Positions 1 through 7,026 of a stretch of DNA of 24,486 bases are shown here, in pieces. Under the pieces are notes generated by a model. The model searched no databases. It saw only the letters and a program-made list of their open reading frames with translations, and was not told the DNA's origin. Numbering within the stretch: position 1 is the first letter of the stretch; every line of letters starts with the position of its first letter. The translations under genes and the position numbers were made by a program. Source of the stretch: JACPXH01 sp964409225 (GTDB lineage Bacteria; Patescibacteriota; Minisyncoccia; JACPXH01); assembly GCA_964409225.1 (NCBI GenBank), contig CAYPCM010000010.1, forward strand, positions 1 through 24,486, given 5' to 3'.

Positions 1-2
1 CC

Positions 3-398
3 AAGTGGGATTTGTGGGAGTGCCTGCACCCAGCCGAGTGGCACATCCTCGCCATTAAGCGCATCCGGGACCTATCGCAAACGGTCGTCCAGCACGTCGG
101 CCAGGCCGCGCCGGGGTTCTCGCAACGGAACCCGCACGAGTGGGTGCTGCTTGCCGCACCCATCAACCGCGACTACGGCTACTTCCTGTTCCCCCACGGC
201 ATCTGCTTGGTTGCGGACGAGCGCGTGCGAGTGCGGTCGGAGGACCGTCTGCGCCTCCTCGAGGATCGCGCCCTCATCGAGCCCCAACCGTTCTCGGTTC
301 CGCACCTTGGAGAGGATGTCCCGAAGGCCATCTGGGAGAGCTACCGATGCGCGATGCGCGAACTCGAACCTCCTCGTCTTCCGCTCCGAGGAGCGTAA
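3..398 (+). CDS. Hypothetical protein, 5'-partial
   Basis: I do not recognise this protein. The frame is open from the left edge of the window to the TAA at 396-398, with no in-frame ATG near the left end; the first usable codon is TTG at 12. The gene therefore probably begins outside the window. The visible product is about 131 residues, soluble, rich in Arg, Glu and Pro, with no signal peptide or membrane segment. A possible strand-turn region reads YGYFLFPHGICLVADERVRV near residues 55-77. A strong hairpin terminator follows 6 bp after the stop, which supports a real plus-strand gene that ends its own transcript. Other plus-strand frames across it are also open, as expected for GC-rich DNA, so the frame choice is not certain. 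Confidence 0.5.
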   Translation, partial: KWDLWECLHPAEWHILAIKRIRDLSQTVVQHVGQAAPGFSQRNPHEWVLLAAPINRDYGYFLFPHGICLVADERVRVRSEDRLRLLEDRALIEPQPFSVPHLGEDVPKAIWESYRCAMRELEPPRLPLRGA

Positions 399-404
399 CC
401 CTCA

Positions 405-430
405 GGGCGCAGCACCGGCTGCGCCCTTTT
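405..430 (+). terminator. Rho-independent terminator
   Basis: Perfect 8-bp stem GGGCGCAG/CTGCGCCC with the 6-nt loop CACCGG, followed by TTTT. It lies 6 bp after the stop of the preceding gene and separates it from the PBP gene. Confidence 0.8.
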
Positions 431-436
431 AATTGG

Positions 437-464
437 TTGCGGGTTTACTGGTTGATGGTACAAT
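437..464 (+). promoter_or_regulatory. Promoter of the PBP gene, near-leaderless
   Basis: TTGCGG (437-442) and TACAAT (459-464) are separated by 16 bp. A start about 7-8 nt after the -10 box falls at 471-472, only 3-4 nt before the ATG at 475. No Shine-Dalgarno sequence precedes that ATG. The element sits just after the terminator, as expected for a new transcription unit. The call comes from consensus matching by eye. Confidence 0.5.
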
Positions 465-474
465 ACGGCTCACC

Positions 475-2964
475 ATGACCGCTCGTCAGATTGTAAGCCG
501 AGGCCGCTTGAGCCGGCGATTTTTGCGACGCCTTGTCCAGATGTTTTTACTGGTGGCGGTTACGGGTGTACTCGCCGCCGTCGCCCTGTTTTTGTACGTC
601 GCCAAAGACCTGCCCACGCCAGAATCATTGGGCCAAGTCCGGCTGGCTGAATCAACCAAAATCTACGACCGCACCGGAGAAGTGTTGCTGTACGAAGTCC
701 ACGGCGAAGAAAAACGCACCGTTATCCCGGCTGACCAAATCCCGCAGCACCTGAAAGATGCGACCGTAGCCATTGAAGACGTGAACTTCTACAAACACCG
801 CGGCATTGACTTTCGCGGCATCGTGCGGGCAACCATTGCCAATCTGCGCGGCCGGCGTATCAGCCAAGGCGGATCCACCATCACCCAGCAATTCGTAAAA
901 AACTCGTTGCTAACGGCAAAAAGAACTTGGACGAGAAAAGTGCGCGAAGTAGTGCTCGCGATTGAACTTGAATTGTTTTATCGAAAAGACGACATACTTG
1001 CATTCTACTTAAACCAAATCCCTTACGGCGCCGGCGCTTATGGAGTGGAGGCGGCGAGTAAATCCTATTTTGGGAAATCAGCGCGGGATCTTACCGTGAC
1101 TGAAGCTGCGGCCCTCGCCGCCCTCCCAAAAGCGCCGTCTTACTATTCGCCTTACGGCAACCAACCAGAAGAGTTACTGCGACGAAAAGACCTTATTTTG
1201 GACAAAATGTTTGAACAGGGGTACCTGACTGAAACAGACCGCGCTGCCGCCAAGGCCACCCAACTCGCGTTTCAGCCCCGCCTAGAACGCATTGGCGCCC
1301 CGCATTTCGTTTTTTGGGTGCGCGGCCAGCTCGAGGAACGCTACGGCCCTGATGTTATGGAACGCGCTGGCCTCACTGTTATCACCACCCTCGACGCCAA
1401 GATGCAGGCCGTGGCCGAACGCGTGGTGCGGGAGGGTGCTGCGCGCAATGAACAACGTTACAACGCCGGCAACGCCTCGCTCGTAGCCGTTGACCCCAAA
1501 ACCGGCCAGGTACTCGCAATGGTTGGTTCGCGCGATTATTTCGACCGCGAACGTGACGGCAATGTAAATGTCGCCTTGCGCCTCCGGCAACCCGGCTCGG
1601 CTTTTAAGCCCTTTGCGTATGCCACCGCCTTCAAGAAAGGATTCACGCCGGAAACGGTAATTTTTGACATACCTACGAATTTTTCCACCAACCCGACCGA
1701 ACCCTACGCGCCAAGCAACTATGACGATCGCTTCCGCGGCCCGGTCACCATGCGCCAAGCCCTCGCGCAATCGCTCAACATTCCGTCAGTGAAGACGCTT
1801 TATCTGGCCGGAGTGAACGACACCATAGACACCGCTGAAGCCATGGGCATTACGTCACTAAAAGACCGCTCGCGTTTCGGTCTGGCCCTTGTGCTTGGCG
1901 GCGCTGAAGTGCGGCTTTTGGAACTGACGCAGGCGTATGGCGCATTTAGCCAAGAGGGCTTGCGGCATCCCACTAGCGGCATCCTCCGCATTGAAGATTC
2001 TTCCGGTACAATCGTTGAGGCGTGGCAGGACGAATCGCATCGAGTGCTGGAGCCGCAGATTGCGCGACTCGTAACAGATATTCTTTCCGACAACAAAAGC
2101 CGCGCGCCGGTGTTTGGAGAACGCTCTTCGCTTTTTTTGCCAGACAGGCCGGTTGCGGCCAAAACCGGCACCACCGAGAATTACCGTGACGCCTGGATTG
2201 TCGGCTACACCCCGAGCTTTGCCGCCGGCGTCTGGGTGGGCAACAACGACGCTAAGCCCATGGCCAAAGGCGGCGCCGGGGTGCTGGCAGCCGGACCTAT
2301 CTGGCATACATTCATGCAAGAAATACTAGCGGGCACCCCGGTGGAACAATTTAGCGGGCCGGATTTGATGCCGGCTGAAAAATCAGTGCTGCGCGGCGAA
2401 CCGTACATTGAAACAGTGGCTACTATCGACAGCGTGTCAGGAAAATTAGCCACTGACCTTACCCCGCCTGAATTTCGCGAAACTCGCCGGTATAAATCCG
2501 TGCATACAATTTTGAGCGTAGTTGACCCCCAAAACCCGAACGGCCCCCCTCCTTCAGACCCAACCCTAAATCCTCAATACCGCAACTGGGAAGACGCGCT
2601 CCAAAAATGGATTACGGAGCATCCGGAGTTAAACGTCAGGGACAATATTCCAGTTGAATATGACGACGTACACACTTTAGAAAACATTCCCAAAATCACC
2701 GTGTTGAGCCCCAACTTGAACTCGGTTTTAGACGACCCAATAACCGTGGAGGTTGCGCTCGTCCATCGCTACGACATTGAGGGGGTTGAATTTTATTTGG
2801 ACGGAGAGTTTGTGGCAGAAGTTCGCCACCCCCCCTATCGGGTACGCTGGCGCCAAGACGGCATTAACGGCGGTGAACACATGGTGGAAGTAAAGGTGCG
2901 CGACGCGGCGGGTAATCGCGCATCCGAACGCATTTCGTTTACGGTAAACCCCGCTAGGAACTAG
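475..2964 (+). CDS. Class A penicillin-binding protein (PBP1A type)
   Basis: Bifunctional peptidoglycan synthase of 829 residues: it polymerises glycan strands from lipid II and cross-links the stem peptides at the outer face of the membrane. One N-terminal membrane anchor (about residues 22-42) follows a basic cytoplasmic tail. The GT51 transglycosylase motifs are clear: EDVNFYKHRG (101-110, catalytic Glu 101), QGGSTITQQ (131-139), a KVREVVLAIELE segment and a FYLNQIPYG segment. The transpeptidase has SAFK (Ser 375, Lys 378), SLN (433-435) and KTGT (563-566). The last 90 residues or so form a bacterial Ig-like domain (VEFYLDGEFVAEV...RVRWRQDG...VRDAAGNRA). I chose the ATG at 475 over the in-frame TTG at 433 because the -10 box lies at 459-464 and the membrane anchor is preceded by an ordinary short tail from 475. 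The 3' end forms part of a long hairpin. Confidence 0.95.
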   Translation: MTARQIVSRGRLSRRFLRRLVQMFLLVAVTGVLAAVALFLYVAKDLPTPESLGQVRLAESTKIYDRTGEVLLYEVHGEEKRTVIPADQIPQHLKDATVAIEDVNFYKHRGIDFRGIVRATIANLRGRRISQGGSTITQQFVKNSLLTAKRTWTRKVREVVLAIELELFYRKDDILAFYLNQIPYGAGAYGVEAASKSYFGKSARDLTVTEAAALAALPKAPSYYSPYGNQPEELLRRKDLILDKMFEQGYLTETDRAAAKATQLAFQPRLERIGAPHFVFWVRGQLEERYGPDVMERAGLTVITTLDAKMQAVAERVVREGAARNEQRYNAGNASLVAVDPKTGQVLAMVGSRDYFDRERDGNVNVALRLRQPGSAFKPFAYATAFKKGFTPETVIFDIPTNFSTNPTEPYAPSNYDDRFRGPVTMRQALAQSLNIPSVKTLYLAGVNDTIDTAEAMGITSLKDRSRFGLALVLGGAEVRLLELTQAYGAFSQEGLRHPTSGILRIEDSSGTIVEAWQDESHRVLEPQIARLVTDILSDNKSRAPVFGERSSLFLPDRPVAAKTGTTENYRDAWIVGYTPSFAAGVWVGNNDAKPMAKGGAGVLAAGPIWHTFMQEILAGTPVEQFSGPDLMPAEKSVLRGEPYIETVATIDSVSGKLATDLTPPEFRETRRYKSVHTILSVVDPQNPNGPPPSDPTLNPQYRNWEDALQKWITEHPELNVRDNIPVEYDDVHTLENIPKITVLSPNLNSVLDDPITVEVALVHRYDIEGVEFYLDGEFVAEVRHPPYRVRWRQDGINGGEHMVEVKVRDAAGNRASERISFTVNPARN

Positions 2965-2979
2965 GTTTCTAGCGGGGTT
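2947..2979. terminator. Hairpin between convergent genes
   Basis: Perfect 11-bp inverted repeat AACCCCGCTAG/CTAGCGGGGTT with an 11-nt loop, overlapping the TAG stop of the PBP gene and lying 10 bp from the stop of the convergent DciA-like gene. There is no clear U-run on either strand, so it may be an intrinsic terminator working in both directions or an mRNA 3'-end stabiliser. Confidence 0.5.
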
Positions 2980-2988
2980 AATGAATAA

Positions 2989-3273
2989 CTACGTTCTGAG
3001 ACGCAAGTAGTTTATGGATACGCCCAGGGCGACGCTTAGATTTTGCTTGATTACTTCCCGGCGGAAATATAACGCCGCGGCTGTCGCCGCAGACCGGCAG
3101 CGGATCGTAAGGGTGCCGCGATACAGGGCCGCTTCACTAATCTGCTCGGAAGCGACAAGGCCGCGAAGACGCAGTCGGACTTCGCGGGTGATAGTATGGA
3201 AAGAGTCCCTTTGATTTGGAGACAACGAGGAAACCCGTTCCACCAGAACCGATGTGATTGCTTCGAGAGCCAT
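2989..3273 (-). CDS. dciA: DciA-like (DUF721) protein
   Basis: Small protein of 94 residues resembling the DUF721/DciA family, whose members load or recruit the replicative helicase DnaB in bacteria without DnaC/DnaI. The family-like part is the C-terminal half: a strand LYRGTLTIRCRS, then a helix ATAAALYFRREVIKQNLSVA, then VSINYLRLRT, matching the usual pattern of a strand followed by 'aqeL..l+.ell..lN'. It is third in a minus-strand dnaA-dnaN-dciA series, the place such genes occupy in many genomes, often after recF, which is missing here. I chose the ATG at 3273 because it is preceded at good spacing by a purine-rich GTGGGGG; an in-frame GTG at 3285 would add four residues. The match is by eye and the protein is short, so the call is probable rather than certain. 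Confidence 0.65.
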   Translation of the reverse strand: MALEAITSVLVERVSSLSPNQRDSFHTITREVRLRLRGLVASEQISEAALYRGTLTIRCRSAATAAALYFRREVIKQNLSVALGVSINYLRLRT

Positions 3274-3285
3274 GTTTGCCCCCAC

Positions 3286-3415
3286 TTAGAACGCTACTGA
3301 GTCCTCGCGGCGGTCTGGGTATAATCGCTGCTGGTGCGGCACGCTGCTTCCAGTAGCGTGACCGCCCAGCGTCTGTTTTAATGGGGGGAAGACGCGATTT
3401 AGACCTATACGTAGT
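3286..3415. other. Hairpin-rich dnaN-dciA spacer
   Basis: This 130-bp gap has no open frame of note but holds several inverted repeats in a row. One hairpin at 3340-3360 has arms CACGCTGCT/AGTAGCGTG with a 3-nt loop and a G-T pair on the plus strand. A second is GCGTCT (3369-3374) with AGACGC (3390-3395). A third is AGACCTA (3401-3407) with TAGGTCT (3417-3423), overlapping the dnaN stop. ACGCTACTG (3291-3299) is also complementary to CAGTAGCGT (3351-3359), an alternative fold. A plus-strand TATAAT lies at 3320-3325, without a convincing -35. It could be a structured leader or 3' UTR of the dnaN-dciA transcript, or a small plus-strand RNA. Confidence 0.35.
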
Positions 3416-4531
3416 TTAGGTCTTACGGATGGGCATAATAACATAAAGAAAACTTGGGTCGCCGCGGGGCTTTAGCACCGCCGGACTGGAAATGGTGGTA
3501 GCGGCAAACTCCAGCTCTGAAGTTGGAATCGCTTCTACGCCGTCAAGTAGATACCGGTAGTTAAAACTAACCTCGAGCGCATCGCCCGACGCTTCGGCTG
3601 AAATTGTGGCGGTGTGGTCACCCTTGTCTGGGTCTACTGCTGATACCCTAATGACGCGCTTGGGAACCTCAATAGCCACTTGAATATTGTTTAGTTTTGT
3701 TGCAAACACAGCTGCACCCCTGATGGTGTTGGCCAAATTCTGCGCCGCCACCACCGTATGGGTGGCAAACTTTGTGGGGATTATAGCATGATAATTTGGG
3801 TACTCGCCGGCATTGAGCCGAGAGACGAGCTCTATGGATGGCGCCAAAAAGCGCACTTGCGTGTCGGTTAGTTCAATAACCATTTCCCCAGACACACCGC
3901 TGAAGACCCGCACCACCTCTTGCATCGCCCGGGTGGGGACAATGGCGCGCAGCTCCAGGCCTGACTCGTTTTGGTATTTGCTCGGGACAAGACTTTTTTC
4001 TGCGAGTCGGAAGGTGTCGGTGGCGGCTAAATAGACCTCCTTGTTTAGATAATGCACAAACACCCCATTGATTTCGGGCCTGCCCTCATGTGTGGCCGCG
4101 GCTGGAAGTATTTGGGATAAACCGGTTACAAAGGGGGTAATCGGCATGGTCAAAACATGTTGCGGTTTGAATGCGGGAATAATCGGAAAATCCTTTGGTT
4201 CAAGCCCTCTAAACGTTGCTTTTGCGCCTTCGGTGGTAATAGTGAGATTGGAGGCGCGAAAATCAAGCTGCAGCTTGATTTGACTTGGCAGGTGGGTAAG
4301 AAATTGCGCGAGCAAACGCGCTGGAAAAGCAAACACTCCCTCACCTTCGATTTTTCCGGCACACCACGTGGTAAGACCAATTTCGAGATCGGTGACGACT
4401 AGACGTAAACGCCCTTGATCATTGCGAAATAGCACCGAGCCCAAAATAGGCAGGGTATTATTGCGTCCGGCAATGCGTTCAATAATTCCAAGTGCTGACT
4501 TTAAATTTTCTTGCAAGCACACAAACCGCAT
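3416..4531 (-). CDS. dnaN: DNA polymerase III beta sliding clamp
   Basis: Processivity clamp of 371 residues, the normal length, made of three repeated clamp domains. Family-typical segments include the N-terminal MRFVCLQENLKSALGIIERI and TLPILGSVLF, the domain-two motif EINGVFVHY...LAATDTFRLAEK, and the C-terminal VSFNYRYLLDGVEAI followed by AVLKPRGDPSFLYVIMPIR, which closes the clamp. It lies directly downstream of dnaA on the same strand. No Shine-Dalgarno sequence precedes the ATG; the upstream bases are AT-only (TTATAAATTT). The ring acts at the replication fork together with DnaA-dependent initiation from the adjacent origin candidate. No unusual residues were noted. Confidence 0.97.
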   Translation of the reverse strand: MRFVCLQENLKSALGIIERIAGRNNTLPILGSVLFRNDQGRLRLVVTDLEIGLTTWCAGKIEGEGVFAFPARLLAQFLTHLPSQIKLQLDFRASNLTITTEGAKATFRGLEPKDFPIIPAFKPQHVLTMPITPFVTGLSQILPAAATHEGRPEINGVFVHYLNKEVYLAATDTFRLAEKSLVPSKYQNESGLELRAIVPTRAMQEVVRVFSGVSGEMVIELTDTQVRFLAPSIELVSRLNAGEYPNYHAIIPTKFATHTVVAAQNLANTIRGAAVFATKLNNIQVAIEVPKRVIRVSAVDPDKGDHTATISAEASGDALEVSFNYRYLLDGVEAIPTSELEFAATTISSPAVLKPRGDPSFLYVIMPIRKT

Positions 4532-4722
4532 AAATTTATAACTATTAACCGACGTTTATTATTAAATCATAGTTGATTAATGAAAGTACTATCTATAATA
4601 TGATCTTCTGATAATCAGTGGATTTCTTATACTTTCGGGAGTGGAATGTTTTGGATAATTCAACCTGGGATTTTATACCCCTAAAATATAAGGTGGATAT
4701 CTAGAGATTAATCTCAAGTTAT
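4532..4722. other. AT-rich dnaA-dnaN spacer, oriC candidate
   Basis: This 191-bp spacer is strikingly AT-rich compared with its surroundings. It holds a perfect 12-bp palindrome GAGATTAATCTC (4704-4715), a smaller one CTGATAATCAG (4608-4618), and DnaA-box-like sites at 4650-4658 and 4719-4727. The dnaA-dnaN gap is a frequent origin location in bacteria, and an AT-rich unwinding element beside DnaA boxes fits. It must also hold whatever promoter serves dnaN. The origin call is an inference; the region upstream of dnaA is the rival or partner. Confidence 0.45.
4650..4658 (-). promoter_or_regulatory. DnaA-box-like site, one mismatch
   Basis: On the minus strand this reads TTATCCAAA, one base away from the consensus TTATCCACA, inside the AT-rich dnaA-dnaN spacer. 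Confidence 0.4.
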
Positions 4723-4727
4723 CTACA
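4719..4727 (+). promoter_or_regulatory. DnaA-box-like site at the dnaA 3' end
   Basis: Reads TTATCTACA, one base from TTATCCACA. It overlaps the dnaA stop codon at the edge of the AT-rich spacer. Confidence 0.4.
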
Positions 4728-6096
4728 CGTTGTAGATACGCTCACGAAGCAGCTGCAGTTCTCGCTGGAGGGTTTCACTACCCTCGGATTCTCTGGTGAT
4801 TTTATCGTAAGCATGCATAACGGTGGTGTGGTCTCGCCCGCCTAACTTCGCGCCGATAAATGGATATGAGTTTTTTAGTTCTTCCCGCAAAAGGTACATG
4901 GCGATTTGTCTCGGACGGGCAATTTCTTTTTTTCGCCCGCGCTCAATGAGATCTCTTTCTGAAAGATCGTAGAAATCAGCCACCGCTTTAATTATCTGCT
5001 TGGGGGTGGTGTTTTTGTGCGGCTCGCTCACTAAAGACGTCAGCCATTTTGTGGTGTTTTGTAAATTAGGCGCTTGATGGGTTATTTGGGTTTGGGTGGC
5101 GACTCTATTAATCGCACCCTCCAATTCTCGGATGTTTTTTTGGAAGTGGTTGGCGATATACATAACCACCGCTTCCTCTAACTGGAGTTGCTTCTCAATT
5201 GATTTCGCTTTAATAATTGCCATTCTGGTTTCTAGGTCCGGGTAGTTTATGTCCGCCACCATCCCGCCCTCGAAGCGAGAACGCAGACGTTCGGTGAGTG
5301 TGGGGATTGCCTTGGGCGGCCGATCCGACGAAAGCACCACCTGTTTATTTCGCTGATGCAATACGTTGAAGGTATGAAATACCTCTTCTTGGACCTTGTC
5401 TTTTCCCGACAAAAACTGGACGTCATCAACAATTAGAAGATCCACCTTGCGGTATTCGTTTTTCAGCTGATCGATGGAGTTGGTAAGGATAGCTGATACA
5501 ATTTCATTCGCCAGGCGGTCGGCAGTCACGTATTTTACAAAAACATTTTGCTGTTTTGCGAGTTCGTTGCCCGTGGCCTGCAAAAGGTGTGTTTTCCCCA
5601 AACCAACACCCCCGTATACGAATAGTGGGTTATAGGTGGTACCGGGGCTTTTGATAATGGCTTTGGCCGCGGCGTGGGCCAGTTCGTTAAAAGAGCCCAC
5701 CACAAACGATTGAAAAGTGTAGCGGGGGTTTAAATTGGTGCGGGGGTCCACCGACAATTCTCGGAAATCTAGCTGTTCATCGCCAATTATCTCCGGCGCG
5801 GTTAGGCGGGCACGCTTCAACGGCGCCGGCGCCAGCGACGCTTCTTTCCCAATCATATATTTCACTTCTCGTATGTCGGTGAGCACGTTTCGGAGCGCCT
5901 GCAATATGAGCTTGCTGTATTTATTCTCCAGCCACTCTTTAGTGAAGCCGTTGGGGCAGCTTATAAGCGCTACGCCGTCATGATGGCTTGAAAGAGTGGT
6001 ATTTTTCAGCCACGTATGAAAGTGGGCCTTTGATAAACGAAGTTCAATTTCTCCGAGCGCAGTCTGCCAAACCTGTTCCAAGTTCATAAAATCCAT
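4723..6096 (-). CDS. dnaA: Chromosomal replication initiator DnaA
   Basis: Replication initiator of 457 residues with the four usual domains. Domain I (about 1-80) starts MNLEQVWQTALGEIEL and is the helicase- and partner-binding part; domain II is a short linker. The AAA+ domain III (about 122-335) has Walker A GGVGLGKT (162-169), Walker B LLIVDDVQ (220-227), a sensor-1 type segment VVLSSDRPP and the arginine-finger-type RLRSRFEGG. Domain IV ends with the DnaA signature GGRDHTTVMHAYDKI (419-433), which contacts the DnaA box. The ATG at 6096 has AGGA at good spacing upstream. It is divergent from rpmH, the classical arrangement, and upstream of dnaN. A perfect DnaA box lies about 120 bp upstream, which suggests autoregulation. 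Confidence 0.98.
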   Translation of the reverse strand: MDFMNLEQVWQTALGEIELRLSKAHFHTWLKNTTLSSHHDGVALISCPNGFTKEWLENKYSKLILQALRNVLTDIREVKYMIGKEASLAPAPLKRARLTAPEIIGDEQLDFRELSVDPRTNLNPRYTFQSFVVGSFNELAHAAAKAIIKSPGTTYNPLFVYGGVGLGKTHLLQATGNELAKQQNVFVKYVTADRLANEIVSAILTNSIDQLKNEYRKVDLLIVDDVQFLSGKDKVQEEVFHTFNVLHQRNKQVVLSSDRPPKAIPTLTERLRSRFEGGMVADINYPDLETRMAIIKAKSIEKQLQLEEAVVMYIANHFQKNIRELEGAINRVATQTQITHQAPNLQNTTKWLTSLVSEPHKNTTPKQIIKAVADFYDLSERDLIERGRKKEIARPRQIAMYLLREELKNSYPFIGAKLGGRDHTTVMHAYDKITRESEGSETLQRELQLLRERIYNV

Positions 6097-6153
6097 GGCA
6101 AGTCCTATTATGTAAACCCCGCTAGAGATCCCTCTATTGTTCGGCTATTTTTA

Positions 6154-6159
6154 AGTATA
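6154..6159 (-). promoter_or_regulatory. Possible -10 box for dnaA
   Basis: The minus strand reads TATACT, five of six bases matching TATAAT, about 58 bp upstream of the dnaA ATG. I see no good -35 hexamer at 16-18 bp, so the assignment is tentative. The rest of the 245-bp divergent region 6097-6341 holds the DnaA box, the rpmH promoter and no gene. Confidence 0.3.
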
Positions 6160-6215
6160 CTCGAAGTCCTGAAATACTCCCACCCCAGGTCAACCCCCTT
6201 GTTTAGTGGAAAACG

Positions 6216-6224
6216 TGTGGATAA
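6216..6224 (-). promoter_or_regulatory. Perfect DnaA box upstream of dnaA
   Basis: The minus strand reads TTATCCACA, an exact consensus DnaA box, in the dnaA/rpmH divergent region. It could mediate dnaA autoregulation or belong to an origin that spans dnaA. No second exact box was found in the window. Confidence 0.65.
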
Positions 6225-6282
6225 TATCTGTATATCACATTGGGTCGGTGCGGCAACGTTGACGGCAGTTGTTTTTAACAGT

Positions 6283-6311
6283 TTGACCAACCCGCGTTTT
6301 CTCAATACACT
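6283..6311 (+). promoter_or_regulatory. Promoter for rpmH-rnpA-yidC operon
   Basis: TTGACC (6283-6288) and TACACT (6306-6311) are separated by exactly 17 bp. The predicted start near 6318 gives a leader of about 24 nt before the rpmH ATG at 6342. A second TTGACG occurs at 6259-6264 without a good -10 box. Confidence 0.45.
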
Positions 6312-6341
6312 TAACACACCCTATCATATTTTCAATAAAGC

Positions 6342-6473
6342 ATGCGGCTTACAGTCACAAAAAAGCGAAAGCGGCACGCCAAGCACGGCTTTAGGGCGCG
6401 CCAGCGCTCTAACAGCGGCACACGCGTTCTGCGGCGCAGGCGCTCCAAAAGGCGCAAAAAAATTTCAATTTAG
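6342..6473 (+). CDS. rpmH: 50S ribosomal protein L34
   Basis: A 43-codon gene for the very basic large-subunit protein L34. The reading runs ATG CGG CTT ACA GTC ACA AAA AAG and ends AAA ATT TCA ATT TAG. The product contains KKRKRHAKHGFRAR followed by SGTRVLRRRRSKRRKK, matching the invariant L34 core (KRKRxHGFRxRMxTxxGRxVLxxRRxKGRxxL). Its position, divergent from dnaA and 8 bp upstream of rnpA, is the classical one and leaves little doubt. The length is normal for the family (44-46 residues). The N-terminus MRLTVT is unusual; most homologues begin MKRTYQPS. No clear Shine-Dalgarno sequence is present. Confidence 0.95.
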   Translation: MRLTVTKKRKRHAKHGFRARQRSNSGTRVLRRRRSKRRKKISI

Positions 6474-6481
6474 CCGAGTTC

Positions 6482-6748
6482 ATGGAAAGAAGCAGCCAGA
6501 ATGTTGCGTTTCGGGTAACACTGAAAAGATCTCCCGCAGACATGGTGCGAGTCGTCGTCGGACGACGAGTGTCTAAGAAGGCAGCTGTGCGGAACGAAAT
6601 CCGCCGCCAAGTGCGCGAGTGGTGCAGGCAACAAGGCGCGCTGCCGCGTCAGACCGCAGTTACTATTTATGTTTCACCGTCAATCCTCCAATATTCCCGC
6701 CCACAGCGCTACCGCCTCCTCGCCCGACAGTTTGAGCAAGCCCCGTAG
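6482..6748 (+). CDS. rnpA: Ribonuclease P protein component
   Basis: Protein subunit of RNase P, which helps the catalytic RNA remove 5' leaders from precursor tRNAs. From the ATG at 6482 the product is only 88 residues, against about 110-120 usually. The RNR-type signature is clear: VVVGRRVSKKAAVRNEIRRQVREW. What is missing is the N-terminal part holding the conserved Phe that contacts the tRNA leader. The frame stays open for 23 codons upstream (6413-6481, inside rpmH) and encodes QKNFNLAEF there, with spacing to the RN motif close to E. coli RnpA, but with no ATG, GTG or TTG. Either the protein is shortened or it starts at an unusual codon within rpmH. The gene lies 8 bp after rpmH, and its end precedes yidD. 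Confidence 0.93.
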   Translation: MERSSQNVAFRVTLKRSPADMVRVVVGRRVSKKAAVRNEIRRQVREWCRQQGALPRQTAVTIYVSPSILQYSRPQRYRLLARQFEQAP

Positions 6749-6782
6749 AATCGCGCCGCGATTTGTACGGGGCAAGTCGGTC

Positions 6783-7016
6783 GTGGTGCGTCTATGCCAC
6801 GGCCTTATCGCCGGGTACCAACGCGTTCTCTCCCCTGATCACGGTTGGGTAGGCGCTACTATGGGTTGGCGGCGCTGCCGTCATTGGCCCACTTGTTCGG
6901 CGTACGCCGACGAAGCCATTTGCCGTTACGGCGCTCGGCGCGGTTTTTGGCTGGCCCTAAAACGCATAGCCCGCTGCCATCCTTGGGCCCCGGGCGGGTT
7001 TGATCCGGTGCCTTGA
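6783..7016 (+). CDS. yidD: Membrane protein insertion efficiency factor YidD
   Basis: Small membrane-associated protein that aids YidC/Sec-dependent membrane protein insertion. The diagnostic features are present in order: GLIAGYQRVLSP, CRHWPTCSAYADEAICRYGA, GFWLALKRIARCHPW, and the C-terminal APGGFDPVP. The start is uncertain. An ATG at 6669 gives 115 residues but overlaps rnpA by 80 bp with a non-homologous Ser/Pro-rich extension. A TTG at 6732 would overlap by 17 bp. GTG at 6783 or 6786 gives 77 or 76 residues, the usual family size, and places the start after the rnpA stop, so I chose 6783. The C-terminal codons run up to the yidC Shine-Dalgarno sequence, which fits coupled expression. 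Confidence 0.88.
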   Translation: MVRLCHGLIAGYQRVLSPDHGWVGATMGWRRCRHWPTCSAYADEAICRYGARRGFWLALKRIARCHPWAPGGFDPVP

Positions 7017-7022
7017 AGGAGG
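7016..7022 (+). promoter_or_regulatory. Strong ribosome binding site of yidC
   Basis: AAGGAGG ends 4 nt before the ATG at 7027 and overlaps the yidD stop. It is the best Shine-Dalgarno sequence I noticed in the window and fixes the yidC start at 7027 rather than the in-frame codon at 7000. Confidence 0.8.
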
Positions 7023-7026
7023 TCTT

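Noticed and set aside
433..474. TTG start at 433 for the PBP gene
   Set aside because: It lies upstream of the likely -10 box at 459-464 and has no ribosome binding site; the ATG at 475 gives a normal cytoplasmic tail.
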